Assembly (NCBI GenBank): GCA_001828855.1 | Contig: MHZT01000044.1 | Span: forward strand, 98,202 to 162,201 | Source: Rhodobacterales bacterium RIFCSPHIGHO2_02_FULL_62_130 | GTDB taxonomy: Bacteria; Pseudomonadota; Alphaproteobacteria; Rhodobacterales; Rhodobacteraceae | Length of the DNA: 64,000 bases | Direction: 5' to 3' | Shown: one piece after another, positions 35,760-45,682 of the stretch | Position numbering within the stretch: position 1 is the first letter of the stretch | How the letters are laid out: every line of letters starts with the position of its first letter | The notes under the pieces: model-generated | The model's input: only the letters and a program-made list of their open reading frames with translations | What the model was told of the DNA's origin: nothing | The model's database searches: none | Program-made: the position numbers and the translations under genes

Positions 35760-36683
35760 GTGACATCCCTGCGAAAGACCGTATCCTCGCTGAACCTGCT
35801 GGCAACATTTGAAAGCGCCGCACGGCACGCAAGTTTCACCGTCGCGGCGGCCGAGTTGGGCGTGACACAAGCTGCTGTCAGCCAGCAGATCAAGGTTCTG
35901 GAACGCGAGATGAACACGGCCTTGTTTGTGCGGGCGCACAGGAGGGTCAATCTGACACCGGCAGGACAGGCACTGGCGACGACGATCAGCACCTCATTCA
36001 CCCAGATCGCGGAAATGGTCGAGACGATCCGGCAGCCTGCCATTCCCGATACAGTCGCCATCGGTATCACACTGGCCTTCAACCAGTTCTGGCTTTTGCC
36101 GCGCTTGCCAGAGTTCCGCGCACGCCACCCCCATATCAAGCTGCGTCTGATCGCCGACGACGCCAGCACGGACCTGCGCCCTGCGGGGCTTGACGTTGCT
36201 GTTCGCTATGGCAAGCCGCCGTTCGAGGATGCCACCAGCATCGCAAGCTGTCAGGATCATGCCTTTCCTGTGTGCAGCCCCGCCTTGCTTGCCAATCTGG
36301 GCATCGCGCCAGACACCGCCGATATCGTGAAACTGCCGCTGATCGCCTCGGATATCGTCAATCCGACATGGATGCCTTGGCGATCATGGGCCAAAACTGT
36401 CGGCCTTGGCCCTGCTTTGGGCAAGGCGTCAGATCTGAGCAAGCTGCGCTTCAACCACTATTCCGATACGGTGCAGGCCGCGATCAATGGCGAAGGCGTG
36501 ACGATGGGCTGGCAAGTGCTTTTGTCGAACCAGCTTCGGGAAGGCATTCTGGTTCGGATTGGCTCACCCAGCGTTACTCCGCAAGAGCGCCACCATATCG
36601 TCGTGCCAAAAGGTCACCGCGCAACAGCGACCGTGCAGGCGTTTCTTGACTGGATCATGGAAAGATTTGCTGCCGAGGCCTGA
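35760..36683 (+). CDS. LysR-family regulator (GcvA-like)
   Basis: A 307-residue LysR regulator. The HTH is LNLLATFESAARHASFTVAAAELGVTQAAVSQQIKVLEREM, followed by the co-inducer domain. It starts with GTG after GGAGG. It is divergent from gbcA and probably controls the Rieske oxygenase in response to a betaine or its demethylated product. Confidence 0.93.
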   Translation: MTSLRKTVSSLNLLATFESAARHASFTVAAAELGVTQAAVSQQIKVLEREMNTALFVRAHRRVNLTPAGQALATTISTSFTQIAEMVETIRQPAIPDTVAIGITLAFNQFWLLPRLPEFRARHPHIKLRLIADDASTDLRPAGLDVAVRYGKPPFEDATSIASCQDHAFPVCSPALLANLGIAPDTADIVKLPLIASDIVNPTWMPWRSWAKTVGLGPALGKASDLSKLRFNHYSDTVQAAINGEGVTMGWQVLLSNQLREGILVRIGSPSVTPQERHHIVVPKGHRATATVQAFLDWIMERFAAEA

Positions 36684-36717
36684 AAGCTAACCGGGCGGGG
36701 GTATACGCTTGACGGTC

Positions 36718-36960
36718 TCAGCCGCCTTTGATGCGCTGAATCAGATAAACCTCGTCTTCCGGCGCGACGGGCGCGTTCAGGTCGGTGACGATTTGGCCAT
36801 TCACCGAGACGGAAACACCAGCCTTGATGAATGGCAATAGTGCCGGATGCGCCGCTGTCAGCGCATCCAGCATTTCCCGAACAGTTCTGGCCTCAACCGG
36901 AACAACCGTCTGGTCGGCCGCGAACCGTCTCAGGCCCGACCAAAGGTTAACCTTGACCAT
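36718..36960 (-). CDS. MoaD/ThiS-like small sulfur carrier protein
   Basis: An 80-residue ubiquitin-fold protein (MVKVNLWSGLRRFA...VSVNGQIVTD...EDEVYLIQRIKGG) ending in the Gly-Gly tail needed for adenylation and thiocarboxylation. Its start overlaps the end of the molybdenum hydroxylase large-subunit gene by 14 bp. It may supply sulfur for molybdopterin, or for the sulfido ligand of that enzyme. No ATP-dependent activating enzyme is nearby, so a housekeeping MoeB would be needed. Confidence 0.8.
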   Translation of the reverse strand: MVKVNLWSGLRRFAADQTVVPVEARTVREMLDALTAAHPALLPFIKAGVSVSVNGQIVTDLNAPVAPEDEVYLIQRIKGG

Positions 36961-39205
36961 TGGCCTTTGCCTTGATGGCGGCCAGCACCTTGGGCGGTGA
37001 CATCGGCAGGCTGCGAAGCCGCGCACCGGTGGCCGCTGCAATCGCGTTGGCCAGTGCCGGAAGCGGCGGCGTGATGCCGGTTTCGCCTACACCGCGCACA
37101 CCGTAGGGGTGGCCCGGATTGGGAACCTCGACGATCACGGTGTCGATCATCGGCAGATCCGAAGCGACCGGGATGCGGTAATCAAGGAACACGGTGTTCT
37201 GAAGCCGACCGTCGGCGCCATACACATATTCCTCGTTCAGCGCCCAGCCGATGCCCTGCACCGCCCCGCCGTGATACTGCCCCTCGACATAGGCCGGATG
37301 GATCGCGCGGCCCGCGTCCTGCACCACCAGATAGCGCAGAACCGTGGTCCGTCCGGTTTCGGGATCTACTTCGACATCAACAACATGCGCGCCAAAGCTG
37401 GCACCAAAGCCGCCAGCCGTCACTTCGTGGTGGCCGGAAATCGGCCCGCCGGTGCTGCCCATCTTGGCGCCAATCTCGGCGATGGACATGGGCGGGAACT
37501 TGCCCGCATTCGGCCCCGCCGGAGCGGCGGCACCGTCGATCCATTCCACCGCATCGGCGTCGATACCCCATTCGGCGGCGGCGCGGGCGCACATGGTTTT
37601 GATCGCCTGCTTTGCAGCCTCAACCGCAGCAAGGCCGCTGGCAAAGGTGGCGCGGCTGCCGTGGGTGGGTTCGTTCACCCCCAGCGCGCCGGTTTCAACG
37701 ATGTTCACGCGCACAGCCTCGTAAGGAATGCCCAGCGTTTCCGCCGTCATCATCCCCAGCGAGGCACGGCTACCGCCGATGTCGGGCGTGCCAACCGAAA
37801 CCGTCACCGTACCATCCTCACCAATCGCCAGCGACACGGAAGTTTCACCGCCATGGTTGAACCAGAAGCCCGAGGCCACTCCGCGCCCCTGATTGGGACC
37901 AAGCGGCACCTTCAGGTTGGCATGCGCCATCGTCGCCTCAAGCGTTTCGACCAGACCGATGCGGTTATAGGTCGGGCCATAGCTGGCCTTGGCCCCTTCA
38001 CGCGCGGCGTTCTTCAGACGCACCGCCAGCGGATCAAGACCCAGCTCGCGGCACATCTCGTCCAGCAGGCTTTCCACCGCAAAGGCCGCCATCGGCGATC
38101 CGGGCGCGCGATAGGCTGCGGCCTTGGGACGGTTTGCCAACACCTCATAGCCTTCGTGATGCACCGCCGGAATGGTGTAGCAGGCCAGCGCGCAAGACAG
38201 CGCTTCGCCCACAGGCGACGACCCGATAAACGCGCCGCCCTGCATGCGGAAATTGACCTGCGCTGCCGTCAGCGTGCCGTCGGCCTTCATCCCCAGTTTG
38301 ACATCCATCGACGCCGAAGCGGTCGGACCGGTGGCGCGCAGCACTTCGGCGCGGCTCATCACCAGTTTGACGGGGCGGCCACCGGCCTTGCGCGATAGCG
38401 CCAAAGCCAGCGGCTCCATGAAGATTGTGGTCTTGCCACCGAACCCGCCGCCGATTTCCGAAGGCGTCACCCGCAACTGCGAAGCATCCGTGCCAAGCAC
38501 CGCAGAACACATCCGGCGGATATACCACTGGCCTTGGGTGCAAACCCACATCTCGCCCTTGCCATCCGCGCCCATCTGGCCAAGGCAGGCATGGGGTTCG
38601 ATATAGCCCTGATGGGTGGCCTCGGTCTTATAGGTTTGCGCGCGGACCAGATCGGCGGCGGCAAAGCCCGCCTCAAGGTCGCCATGGCCGAAGTCGATGT
38701 ATTTCACCACGTTGGGGTGCATGCCTTCCGGCACGGAATGGTCGGCAGTGCCTGCGCGGATCACCGGCGCATCGGGCTGCATGGCTGCATCCACATCAAT
38801 CACATGCGGCAGCACCTCATACACGACCTCGATCAGCCGCGCCGCATCCTGCGCCAGCAGTTTCGAGGTGGCAGCCACCGCCGCAACCGCATGGCCGTCA
38901 TACAGCGCCACATCGCCCGCGATGGTGTTTTCCTGAAGGTTCCAATCCTCGCCGGTCAGACCGGTCGGGAAATCGGCGCGGGTAATCACGGCCTTGACCC
39001 CGTCCAGCACCAGCGCCTTGGAGGCGTCAATCCTGATGATCCGCGCATGGGCGTGGGGCGAGCGCACCACAGCCGCGTGCAGCATCCCCGGCGCAGAGAT
39101 ATCCGCGCCATAGCGCGCGCGGCCCGTCACCTTGTCCAGACCATCGGGACGGTCGGGGCGCGTGCCTACAATACGATAGCCGGTTTTCAGATCGTCCTTC
39201 GGCAT
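36947..39205 (-). CDS. Molybdenum hydroxylase, molybdopterin-binding subunit
   Basis: A 752-residue xanthine-dehydrogenase-family large subunit. The N-terminal a/b hammerhead domain reads GLDKVTGRARYGADISAPGMLHAAVVRSPHAHARI. Molybdopterin contacts are EIGGGFGGKT, AAYRAPGSPM and GVRGVGETGITPPLPALANAI (the catalytic Glu is in the last motif). The active-site loop AYRAPG is unlike CO dehydrogenase (which has a Cys), so a heterocycle or aldehyde is a better guess. Its gene follows the 2Fe-2S subunit with a shared base and overlaps the MoaD-like gene. Confidence 0.92.
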   Translation of the reverse strand: MPKDDLKTGYRIVGTRPDRPDGLDKVTGRARYGADISAPGMLHAAVVRSPHAHARIIRIDASKALVLDGVKAVITRADFPTGLTGEDWNLQENTIAGDVALYDGHAVAAVAATSKLLAQDAARLIEVVYEVLPHVIDVDAAMQPDAPVIRAGTADHSVPEGMHPNVVKYIDFGHGDLEAGFAAADLVRAQTYKTEATHQGYIEPHACLGQMGADGKGEMWVCTQGQWYIRRMCSAVLGTDASQLRVTPSEIGGGFGGKTTIFMEPLALALSRKAGGRPVKLVMSRAEVLRATGPTASASMDVKLGMKADGTLTAAQVNFRMQGGAFIGSSPVGEALSCALACYTIPAVHHEGYEVLANRPKAAAYRAPGSPMAAFAVESLLDEMCRELGLDPLAVRLKNAAREGAKASYGPTYNRIGLVETLEATMAHANLKVPLGPNQGRGVASGFWFNHGGETSVSLAIGEDGTVTVSVGTPDIGGSRASLGMMTAETLGIPYEAVRVNIVETGALGVNEPTHGSRATFASGLAAVEAAKQAIKTMCARAAAEWGIDADAVEWIDGAAAPAGPNAGKFPPMSIAEIGAKMGSTGGPISGHHEVTAGGFGASFGAHVVDVEVDPETGRTTVLRYLVVQDAGRAIHPAYVEGQYHGGAVQGIGWALNEEYVYGADGRLQNTVFLDYRIPVASDLPMIDTVIVEVPNPGHPYGVRGVGETGITPPLPALANAIAAATGARLRSLPMSPPKVLAAIKAKANGQG

Positions 39206-39684
39206 CAGTTCGCCCCCCGCATTTCAGCGCCCGCATCCAGAACGGCGCGGATGATCTTGTCATAACCGGTGCAGCGGCAAAGATTGCCCGCCAGCCAATA
39301 GCGCACCTCGGTTTCGGTCGGGTCGGGGTTCTGTTCCAGCAGCGCCTTGGCCGCCACCAGAATCCCCGGCGTGCAGAACCCGCATTGCAGCGCGGCGTGT
39401 TCGATGAATTTGCGCTGCAGCGGGTGCAATTCCGACCCGTTGGCAATGCCTTCGACGGTGCCGATCTGCTTGCCCTGCGCCTCGGCCCCCAGCACCAGAC
39501 AGGAACACACCAGCACCCCGTCAACCGTCACCGAGCAAGCCCCGCAATCGCCGGTGCCACAGCCCTCTTTGGTGCCGGTCAGGCCCAACTGGTCGCGCAG
39601 ACAATCCAGCAGCGTATCACGCGGATCGGCCAAGAACTCGACCGGATCGCCGTTAACGGTGGTGGTCACATGAATCTTGCTCAT
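39205..39684 (-). CDS. Molybdenum hydroxylase, [2Fe-2S] subunit
   Basis: A 159-residue protein with two [2Fe-2S] clusters. The N-terminal plant-type site is EGCGTGDCGACSV...CSC; the C-terminal helical site is CGFCTPGILVA...CRCTGYDKI. It is the electron-transfer subunit of the three-part hydroxylase. It overlaps the FAD subunit gene by ATGA. Confidence 0.95.
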   Translation of the reverse strand: MSKIHVTTTVNGDPVEFLADPRDTLLDCLRDQLGLTGTKEGCGTGDCGACSVTVDGVLVCSCLVLGAEAQGKQIGTVEGIANGSELHPLQRKFIEHAALQCGFCTPGILVAAKALLEQNPDPTETEVRYWLAGNLCRCTGYDKIIRAVLDAGAEMRGAN

Positions 39685-40547
39685 TTTGCGGCTCCTTTCG
39701 CGCGCTCATAGGCGATGCGCGCGGCGCGCTTGACCAGAACGCCAACGATGTCTTTGCGGAACGCAGCCGTGCCGCGTTTGTCGGAAATGGGCGTGCTGGC
39801 GGCCACGGCGGCCGCTGACAGCGCATCCATCGCGGCGTCATCCAGAGTGCTGCCGATGATGGCCTGCGCGGCCTGCGGCACCAGCAGGATTTTCGGCGCA
39901 ACCGCACCAAGCGCAATCCGCGCCTCGGTGATCTTGTCGCCCTCCAGCCGCAGGTTCACCGCCACGCCAACAACGGCAATGTCCATTTCGGTGCGCGGGA
40001 TAAAGCGCAGATAGGCGTCGCCACCGTTTTGCCCGCGCGGCGGGAGGGTGACCGCCGTCACCACCTCACCGGGCTTCAATGTCGTGCGGCCCGGACCGGC
40101 CGGAATATCCTCGACCGCCACATCGCGGCTGCCCTGTGGCCCGATGACCGAAAGGCGCGCGCCCGCTGCCACCATCGCAGGCACAGAATCAGCGGCAGGA
40201 GAGCCGTTGCACAGATTGCCCACCAGCGTGGCGCGGCCCTGCACCTGCGTCGATCCAACCAGTTGCATGCCTTCAACCACGCCCGGCCAATCGGCACCAA
40301 TACCCGCATGCCGTCCCAACTCGGCCCCCGACACCGCAATGCCGATCTGCCAGCCGCCATCTGCCGTGCGGGCAATATCCTTGACGCCAGGGATATGTTT
40401 CAGATCGATCAGATCATCAGGCATCACCATTGCCGCGCGCATCTGGACCAGCACATCTGTTCCACCTGCAAGGAACCGTGTCTGCCCGGAAGCAGCCGCC
40501 GCTATAGCGACCGCCGCTTCAAAGGTCTTTGGCGTGTGAAATCGCAT
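39681..40547 (-). CDS. Molybdenum hydroxylase, FAD-binding subunit
   Basis: A 288-residue CoxM/XdhB-type subunit. The FAD motif is RFLAGGTDVLVQMR and a second contact is TLVGNLCNGSPAADSVPAM. Order FAD, 2Fe-2S, Mo along the operon is standard. The start MRFHTPKTFE is typical. The substrate is not identifiable; the next minus-strand genes upstream, 225 bp away, are NAD biosynthesis genes. Confidence 0.93.
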   Translation of the reverse strand: MRFHTPKTFEAAVAIAAAASGQTRFLAGGTDVLVQMRAAMVMPDDLIDLKHIPGVKDIARTADGGWQIGIAVSGAELGRHAGIGADWPGVVEGMQLVGSTQVQGRATLVGNLCNGSPAADSVPAMVAAGARLSVIGPQGSRDVAVEDIPAGPGRTTLKPGEVVTAVTLPPRGQNGGDAYLRFIPRTEMDIAVVGVAVNLRLEGDKITEARIALGAVAPKILLVPQAAQAIIGSTLDDAAMDALSAAAVAASTPISDKRGTAAFRKDIVGVLVKRAARIAYERAKGAAK

Positions 40548-40581
40548 CCTGCCTCCCTTGGGATGATGGCCGCAGCCAACC

Positions 40582-40604
40582 AGAGGCAAAGCCTGCCTCT
40601 TTTA
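40582..40604 (+). other. Hairpin upstream of the molybdenum hydroxylase operon
   Basis: AGAGGCA-AAGCC-TGCCTCT is a perfect 7-bp stem followed by TTTT on the plus strand. No plus-strand gene ends here, so it may be an operator in the minus-strand promoter region, or a leftover terminator. The remaining bases from 40605 to 40772 show no gene. Confidence 0.4.
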
Positions 40605-40772
40605 TATCCGAGTATCGGGCGCATTCTGGTGGAAGTCAGGCGCATCGGCAACAGGCTGAGTCTGTTCGCGCCACTGTCGCAAAAATATTTTCGGGGTATC
40701 TTTGCCGATTTCCCCGGTATTCCTGCGGATCGCGCCGTCAGAAACCCGCGCAACCGCCGCCGATGCTGCGGA

Positions 40773-41624
40773 TCAGAAATCCAGACCCAGATCCAGCGTG
40801 CGGGCCGAATGGGTCAGCGCCCCGCTGGAAATATAGTCCACGCCTGTCGCGGCAACTTCTGCAATGCGCGGCAACGCCATGTTGCCCGAGGCCTCGGTCA
40901 CCAGCCGCCCCGCCACCATCCCGACAGCTTGGCGCAGTGTTGGTGTGTCCATGTTGTCCAGCAGCACCACATCCGCGCCACCCACCGCCAGCACCTCGGC
41001 CAGTTGCGCCAGCGTATCGACCTCGATTTCCACCTTCATCATATGCGAAACAGATGCCCGCGCCGCCTTAAGCACCGCTGCAATGCCGCCCGCCGCTGCG
41101 ATGTGATTGTCCTTGATCAGGATCGCATCCGACAGACCAAAGCGATGGTTGAAGCCGCCACCATGCAGCACCGCGGCTTTTTCCACCATTCGCAGGCCGG
41201 GTGTGGTCTTGCGCGTGCAGGTGATTCGGGTGGACGTGCCAGCCGCCTGCGCGACAAACGCCGCCGTCAGCGTTGCAATGCCGGAAAGGCGTCCGGCAAA
41301 GTTCAATGCGATACGCTCGGCCGACAGGATCGAGGCCGCAGCACCTTCGATTTCCATCAGCACATCACCGCAGGCGCAAGGGCTGCCATCAGGGCGGTGC
41401 AGGGTGATTACAAGCGACGGGTCCACAAGGCGAAACGCAAGAGCCGCCAGTTGCATCCCCGAAACCACCCCCTGCTCACGCGCGTTCAGCCTTGCGCGAT
41501 AGCGCGTGCTGGCCGGAATCACCGCGCGGGTGGTCACATCGCCATTGGGGCCAAGATCTTCGATCAGCGCCGCCCGCACCAAAGGTTCCAGCAGCAGATC
41601 GGGAAGCGGGGCAAAGGCGGTCAT
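40773..41624 (-). CDS. nadC: Nicotinate-nucleotide pyrophosphorylase (carboxylating)
   Basis: A 283-residue NadC. Conserved phrases are [85 protein letters not shown] and [12 protein letters not shown]. It turns quinolinate and PRPP into nicotinate mononucleotide. Its ATG overlaps the nadB stop, giving the order nadA-nadB-nadC on the minus strand. Confidence 0.97.
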   Translation of the reverse strand: MTAFAPLPDLLLEPLVRAALIEDLGPNGDVTTRAVIPASTRYRARLNAREQGVVSGMQLAALAFRLVDPSLVITLHRPDGSPCACGDVLMEIEGAAASILSAERIALNFAGRLSGIATLTAAFVAQAAGTSTRITCTRKTTPGLRMVEKAAVLHGGGFNHRFGLSDAILIKDNHIAAAGGIAAVLKAARASVSHMMKVEIEVDTLAQLAEVLAVGGADVVLLDNMDTPTLRQAVGMVAGRLVTEASGNMALPRIAEVAATGVDYISSGALTHSARTLDLGLDF

Positions 41625-43183
41625 TCTTGGGTCTCCGTTACGGTCTGCCGCAGCGCCAGCGCCTCGGCCAATGTCAGGCGGCTGCGTTGCGCCAGTTCAG
41701 GCTTTGCCACCGGAAAATCACGGCGGCAATGCGCCCCGCGCGACTCTTGGCGCAGCAAGGCCGCGGCGGCGATCAGGGTGGCGGTGGCGGTCATGTTCAG
41801 GAAATTCGCATCGCCCAAAGCCTGCGCCTCAAGCGCGGCAATCCGGCGTAGCGCGGTTTGCAGGCCATGCGCGTCGCGCACCACCCCAACATGATCGGTC
41901 ATCACCCGCCGCAATTCTGCGATCAGATCGACATCAGGCGATTGCCCGCCTTGCGGCAAGGCCAGCACCACTTTCGGCTGCGGGGCATCATCCAGCCCCC
42001 GCGCAATATCCCGCGCTGCGCGACGCCCGTAAACCAGCGCCTCTAGCAACCCGTTTGAGGCCAGACGGTTCGCGCCATGCAGGCCGGTCGCGCTGGCCTC
42101 ACCGCAGACCCAAAGCCCGGCCAGACTGCTGCGACCCTCTTTGGACACCGCGATGCCACCCATATGGTAATGCGCCGCCGCCGCGACGGGAATGGCTTGG
42201 GTCACAGGATCAATCCCGCCCCTTTGGCAGGCCTCGACCACGGCGGGAAAGCGATCCACAATCGCCGTGCCAAGGGCTGCGCGAGTGTCCAGCATCGGGC
42301 GGCGTCCGGCTTGGGTTTCGGCAAAGATCGCGCGGGCGACAATATCGCGGGGCGCAAGTTCGGCATCGGGATGCAGCGCCAGCATGAAGCGCCGCCCGTC
42401 ACGGTTGATCAGAGCCGCGCCTTCGCCACGCAGCGCCTCGGTGGCCAAAGGGGCCGGATCTTCGCCAATATCAATCGCGGTCGGATGAAACTGCACGAAT
42501 TCCGCATCGGCAATTACTGCCCCCGCGCGCGCCGCCATGCCGATCACCTGCCCGCGGATGCGCGGCGGGTTTGTGGTCAGTGCATAAAGCCCGCCAGAAC
42601 CGCCACCCGCCAGCAGAACAGCCGCGCCTTGCAGCAAAACCGGATCACTGCTGCCATCGGCAGCGGCCACCGCCACGCCAGTCACACACTCGCCCTGCAC
42701 CTGCAAGCCAACCGCCATCACGCCTTCCAGCACTTGCACCGAAGGCATTCGCGCCACCTCGGCAATCAGCGCCGCCATGATCTCGCGGCCAGCCTGATCG
42801 CCCCGCACCCGCACGACGCGCGCCAGCCCGTGCGCGGCCTCACGCGACAGCACATAGCCACCCTGCGCGTCCCGATCGAACGGAGTGCCGATCGCGGTCA
42901 GGTCCAGAATATGCGCCCGCGCTTCGGCGGTGACACTGGTGGCAACGGCGGCGTCCACGGTGCCTGCTCCGGCACGGACAGTATCGGCGGCATGGGCTTC
43001 GGGACTGTCAGCGGTGGCCATTGCGGCAGCAATGCCCCCCTGCGCCCAAGCCGAGCTTGCCCCCTGCCCCAACGGCTCGGGCGAGATCAGCAGCACCGCG
43101 CGCGGCGCAAGATTCAGCGCAGCATAAAGTGCGCCCAGACCGGCCCCAACGATGACAACCCGACCGGTTTCCACCACAGGCAT
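41621..43183 (-). CDS. nadB: L-aspartate oxidase
   Basis: A 520-residue flavoprotein. The FAD motif is [18 protein letters not shown], then [14 protein letters not shown], the active-site stretch is [11 protein letters not shown] and [18 protein letters not shown], and the substrate loop is [14 protein letters not shown]. It oxidises L-aspartate to iminoaspartate for NadA. The start at MPVVETGR leaves 19 bp after the nadA stop; a longer in-frame start would overlap nadA. Confidence 0.96.
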   Translation of the reverse strand: MPVVETGRVVIVGAGLGALYAALNLAPRAVLLISPEPLGQGASSAWAQGGIAAAMATADSPEAHAADTVRAGAGTVDAAVATSVTAEARAHILDLTAIGTPFDRDAQGGYVLSREAAHGLARVVRVRGDQAGREIMAALIAEVARMPSVQVLEGVMAVGLQVQGECVTGVAVAAADGSSDPVLLQGAAVLLAGGGSGGLYALTTNPPRIRGQVIGMAARAGAVIADAEFVQFHPTAIDIGEDPAPLATEALRGEGAALINRDGRRFMLALHPDAELAPRDIVARAIFAETQAGRRPMLDTRAALGTAIVDRFPAVVEACQRGGIDPVTQAIPVAAAAHYHMGGIAVSKEGRSSLAGLWVCGEASATGLHGANRLASNGLLEALVYGRRAARDIARGLDDAPQPKVVLALPQGGQSPDVDLIAELRRVMTDHVGVVRDAHGLQTALRRIAALEAQALGDANFLNMTATATLIAAAALLRQESRGAHCRRDFPVAKPELAQRSRLTLAEALALRQTVTETQE

Positions 43184-43202
43184 ATCCGGCAAGACCACCG
43201 GT

Positions 43203-44309
43203 TCAGACCGCCACTTTACGGCTGATATCAATCATCCGCTGCACCGCACGGCGCGCAGGCATTGCCACCGCAGGATCAATTTCAACCTGCCCCGTCATGC
43301 TGTGCAGCGCATAAAGGATTTTTTCCAACGTGATCATCTTCATATACGGACACATGTTGCAGGGCTTGGCGAATTCGACTTCGGGGAGTTCATCCGAGAT
43401 ATTCGCCGCCATCGAGCATTCGGTCACCAGCATCGCCTTGGGGGGCTTATGCGCGTGAACCCAATCGATGATGTCCTTGGTCGAGCCGGTAAAATCCGCC
43501 TCGGCCACCACTTCGGGCGTGCATTCGGGGTGGGCGATGATTTTCACCTCGGGATCAGACTCGCGGTAAGCCCGCAGATCAGCCGCCGTATAAAGCTCAT
43601 GCACGATGCAAGAACCTTCCCACCACACTACCCGCTTGTGCGTCAGTGCGGCGACGTTGCGGGCAAGATACTGGTCGGGGGTCATGATCACCGTGTCACC
43701 CTCCATCGCGTTGACGATCTGCAACGCGTTGGCCGAAGTGCAGCAGACATCCGACACCGCCTTCACCTCGGCTGTGGTATTGACATAAGACACCACAGCC
43801 GCGCCGGGATAAAGCGCACGCATCTCGGCAACCCCCTTGGCAGAGATCGATTCCGCCAACGAACAACCCGCCGCCATATCCGGCATCAGCACGATCTTGC
43901 TTGGGTTCATGATCTTTGACGTCTCGGCCATGAAATGCACGCCGCATTGCACGATCACATCCGCCTCAACCTCGGTGGCCTTGATGGCCAGTTGCAGACT
44001 GTCACCGACGAAATCGGCGACCCCGTGATAGATTTCTGGCGTCATGTAGTTGTGGCCCAGAATCACCGCGTTCCGTTCCGCCTTCAGCCGGTTGATCGCA
44101 ATCACATAGGGCGCAAACATTGCCCAGTCGGCCAGCGGCACCACGCGGTCCATCCGTTCATAGATGTCACGCGTCGCTTCGGCAGCCTCCAGCGAGGGGG
44201 CAAGATCATAATGGGCTGCCAGTTCGGCGCGCAGTTCAAGAATATCGGGCAAGTTCGGCGTTCCATGACGTAGCTGCGGGAATAGACCCTTTTGGGCGCG
44301 AGACCGCAT
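43203..44309 (-). CDS. nadA: Quinolinate synthase A
   Basis: A 368-residue quinolinate synthase. Conserved phrases: NAVILGHNYMTPEIYHGVADFVGDSLQLA, the cluster cysteines in VDVIVQCGVHFMAETSKIMNP, CCTSANALQIVNAM and CNMCPYMKMITL, plus AHPECTPEVV. It condenses iminoaspartate with DHAP using a [4Fe-4S] cluster. It is the first gene of nadABC. The 110 bp upstream show no clear NrtR or NiaR-type operator by eye. Confidence 0.96.
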   Translation of the reverse strand: MRSRAQKGLFPQLRHGTPNLPDILELRAELAAHYDLAPSLEAAEATRDIYERMDRVVPLADWAMFAPYVIAINRLKAERNAVILGHNYMTPEIYHGVADFVGDSLQLAIKATEVEADVIVQCGVHFMAETSKIMNPSKIVLMPDMAAGCSLAESISAKGVAEMRALYPGAAVVSYVNTTAEVKAVSDVCCTSANALQIVNAMEGDTVIMTPDQYLARNVAALTHKRVVWWEGSCIVHELYTAADLRAYRESDPEVKIIAHPECTPEVVAEADFTGSTKDIIDWVHAHKPPKAMLVTECSMAANISDELPEVEFAKPCNMCPYMKMITLEKILYALHSMTGQVEIDPAVAMPARRAVQRMIDISRKVAV

Positions 44310-44476
44310 ATAGTCGTTTTTGCAGGGGGCGCAAACCCTTCAAAAAAGGACGTTTTTTGACCTTTTGGTGAAATGCGCGGCCTTGCCGGAGGCCACGTTC
44401 CGATTTCCGCCCAAGCCTTTTGGAAAACTGCCTGTCCGGCTTGCATCTGCCTGCTATCCCGCGCATTCAAGACCTC

Positions 44477-45511
44477 GTGAGACAAACACCTGATCAGACC
44501 CCCTTGCCCCCTGAGACCCTCGGCTGGTCGGCCTTCTTTGATGCCCAACTGGCACCGGAAGAAAAACGGCTTGACCGGATGCGTGTGGCCTCTGTCCATC
44601 GCACCCGCATGACAGCGCAATCCGCTCAGGGAATGGTGCGGCTGACCCTTCCGCCGCTTGCCAATACCGCAGATTATGCGGTGGGAGACTGGATTCTTGT
44701 CGAGCCGGACACCAACCTGCTGATCCGCAGACTTGACCGGAAAACCCTGCTGCAACGGCGCACCGAAGGCGGGCGATTTCCGCAACTGATAGCGGCGAAT
44801 GTCGATACGCTGTTCATCGTCACCTCTTGCAACGATGACCTGAACCCGGCACGACTTGAACGTTATCTGGCACTTGCAAACGAGGCCGGAACCACCCCGA
44901 TCATAGTTCTGACCAAAGCCGATCAGGTGGCGGATGCCGAACCTTATCGGGATATGGTTACCGGCCTTCAGCGCGGGCTACAGATCGTGTCGCTGAATGC
45001 CACCTCAGCCGAGGCGGCAAAACTGCTTGCGCCATGGTGCGCCGACGGACAAACAGTTGCACTGGTCGGTTCGTCGGGCGTGGGGAAATCCTCTCTGCTG
45101 AACACACTTGCCGACAAGGCTCCCGAAGAGGCGCAGGCGACCGGCAGTATCCGCGAAGACGATGCCAAAGGGCGGCATACCACCACCTCCCGCTCGCTTC
45201 ATGCGATTTCCGGTGGTGGCTGGGTGATCGACACGCCCGGCATCCGCACCCTGCATGTCAGCGATGTCTCGACCGGTCTGGACCTGCTGTTTGCCGAAAT
45301 TGCCGAGCTTGCACCACAGTGCCGCTTTCGTGATTGCACCCACGCCCATGAGCCTGGCTGTGCTGTTCAGGCCGCCGCCGCCGCAGGCAAACTGGATAAA
45401 ACGCGCCTGGAACGCTGGCGCAAACTGGACGAGGAAAACCGGGCCAACACCCCCGTTCAGACCGGCCCACGCGGCAACAAAACCACGAAAGCACATGGCA
45501 AGCGGCGCTGA
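44477..45511 (+). CDS. rsgA: Ribosome small-subunit GTPase RsgA
   Basis: A 344-residue circularly permuted GTPase. An OB-fold comes first. G4 (TKADQ) precedes G1 (GSSGVGKSSLLN) and G3 (DTPGIR). A C-terminal zinc motif is CRFRDCTHAHEPGC. RsgA matures 30S subunits. The frame stays open further upstream without an ATG; I place the start at the GTG before RQTPDQTP (344 residues), but TTG codons at 44420 and 44441 are alternatives. Confidence 0.94.
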   Translation: MRQTPDQTPLPPETLGWSAFFDAQLAPEEKRLDRMRVASVHRTRMTAQSAQGMVRLTLPPLANTADYAVGDWILVEPDTNLLIRRLDRKTLLQRRTEGGRFPQLIAANVDTLFIVTSCNDDLNPARLERYLALANEAGTTPIIVLTKADQVADAEPYRDMVTGLQRGLQIVSLNATSAEAAKLLAPWCADGQTVALVGSSGVGKSSLLNTLADKAPEEAQATGSIREDDAKGRHTTTSRSLHAISGGGWVIDTPGIRTLHVSDVSTGLDLLFAEIAELAPQCRFRDCTHAHEPGCAVQAAAAAGKLDKTRLERWRKLDEENRANTPVQTGPRGNKTTKAHGKRR

Positions 45512-45682
45512 TTGCGCGCGGCAAGCCTGAACACCCTTCTGTATGCAGCTTAACTGCTTTTGGAAAGCTCAAGACAATAGATCCTCAATGGCTCGCAGTT
45601 TAGGGTATTTATTGACCCGCCGTTTGCACAGCAAAAGGCCCCGCGGTGAGGCGAGGCGCAAGGCGTTGATAATGCTAGAGGA

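Noticed and set aside
36947..40547. Aerobic CO dehydrogenase (coxMSL)
   Set aside because: The subunit order fits, but the active-site loop reads AYRAPGSP without the cysteine typical of form I CO dehydrogenase.
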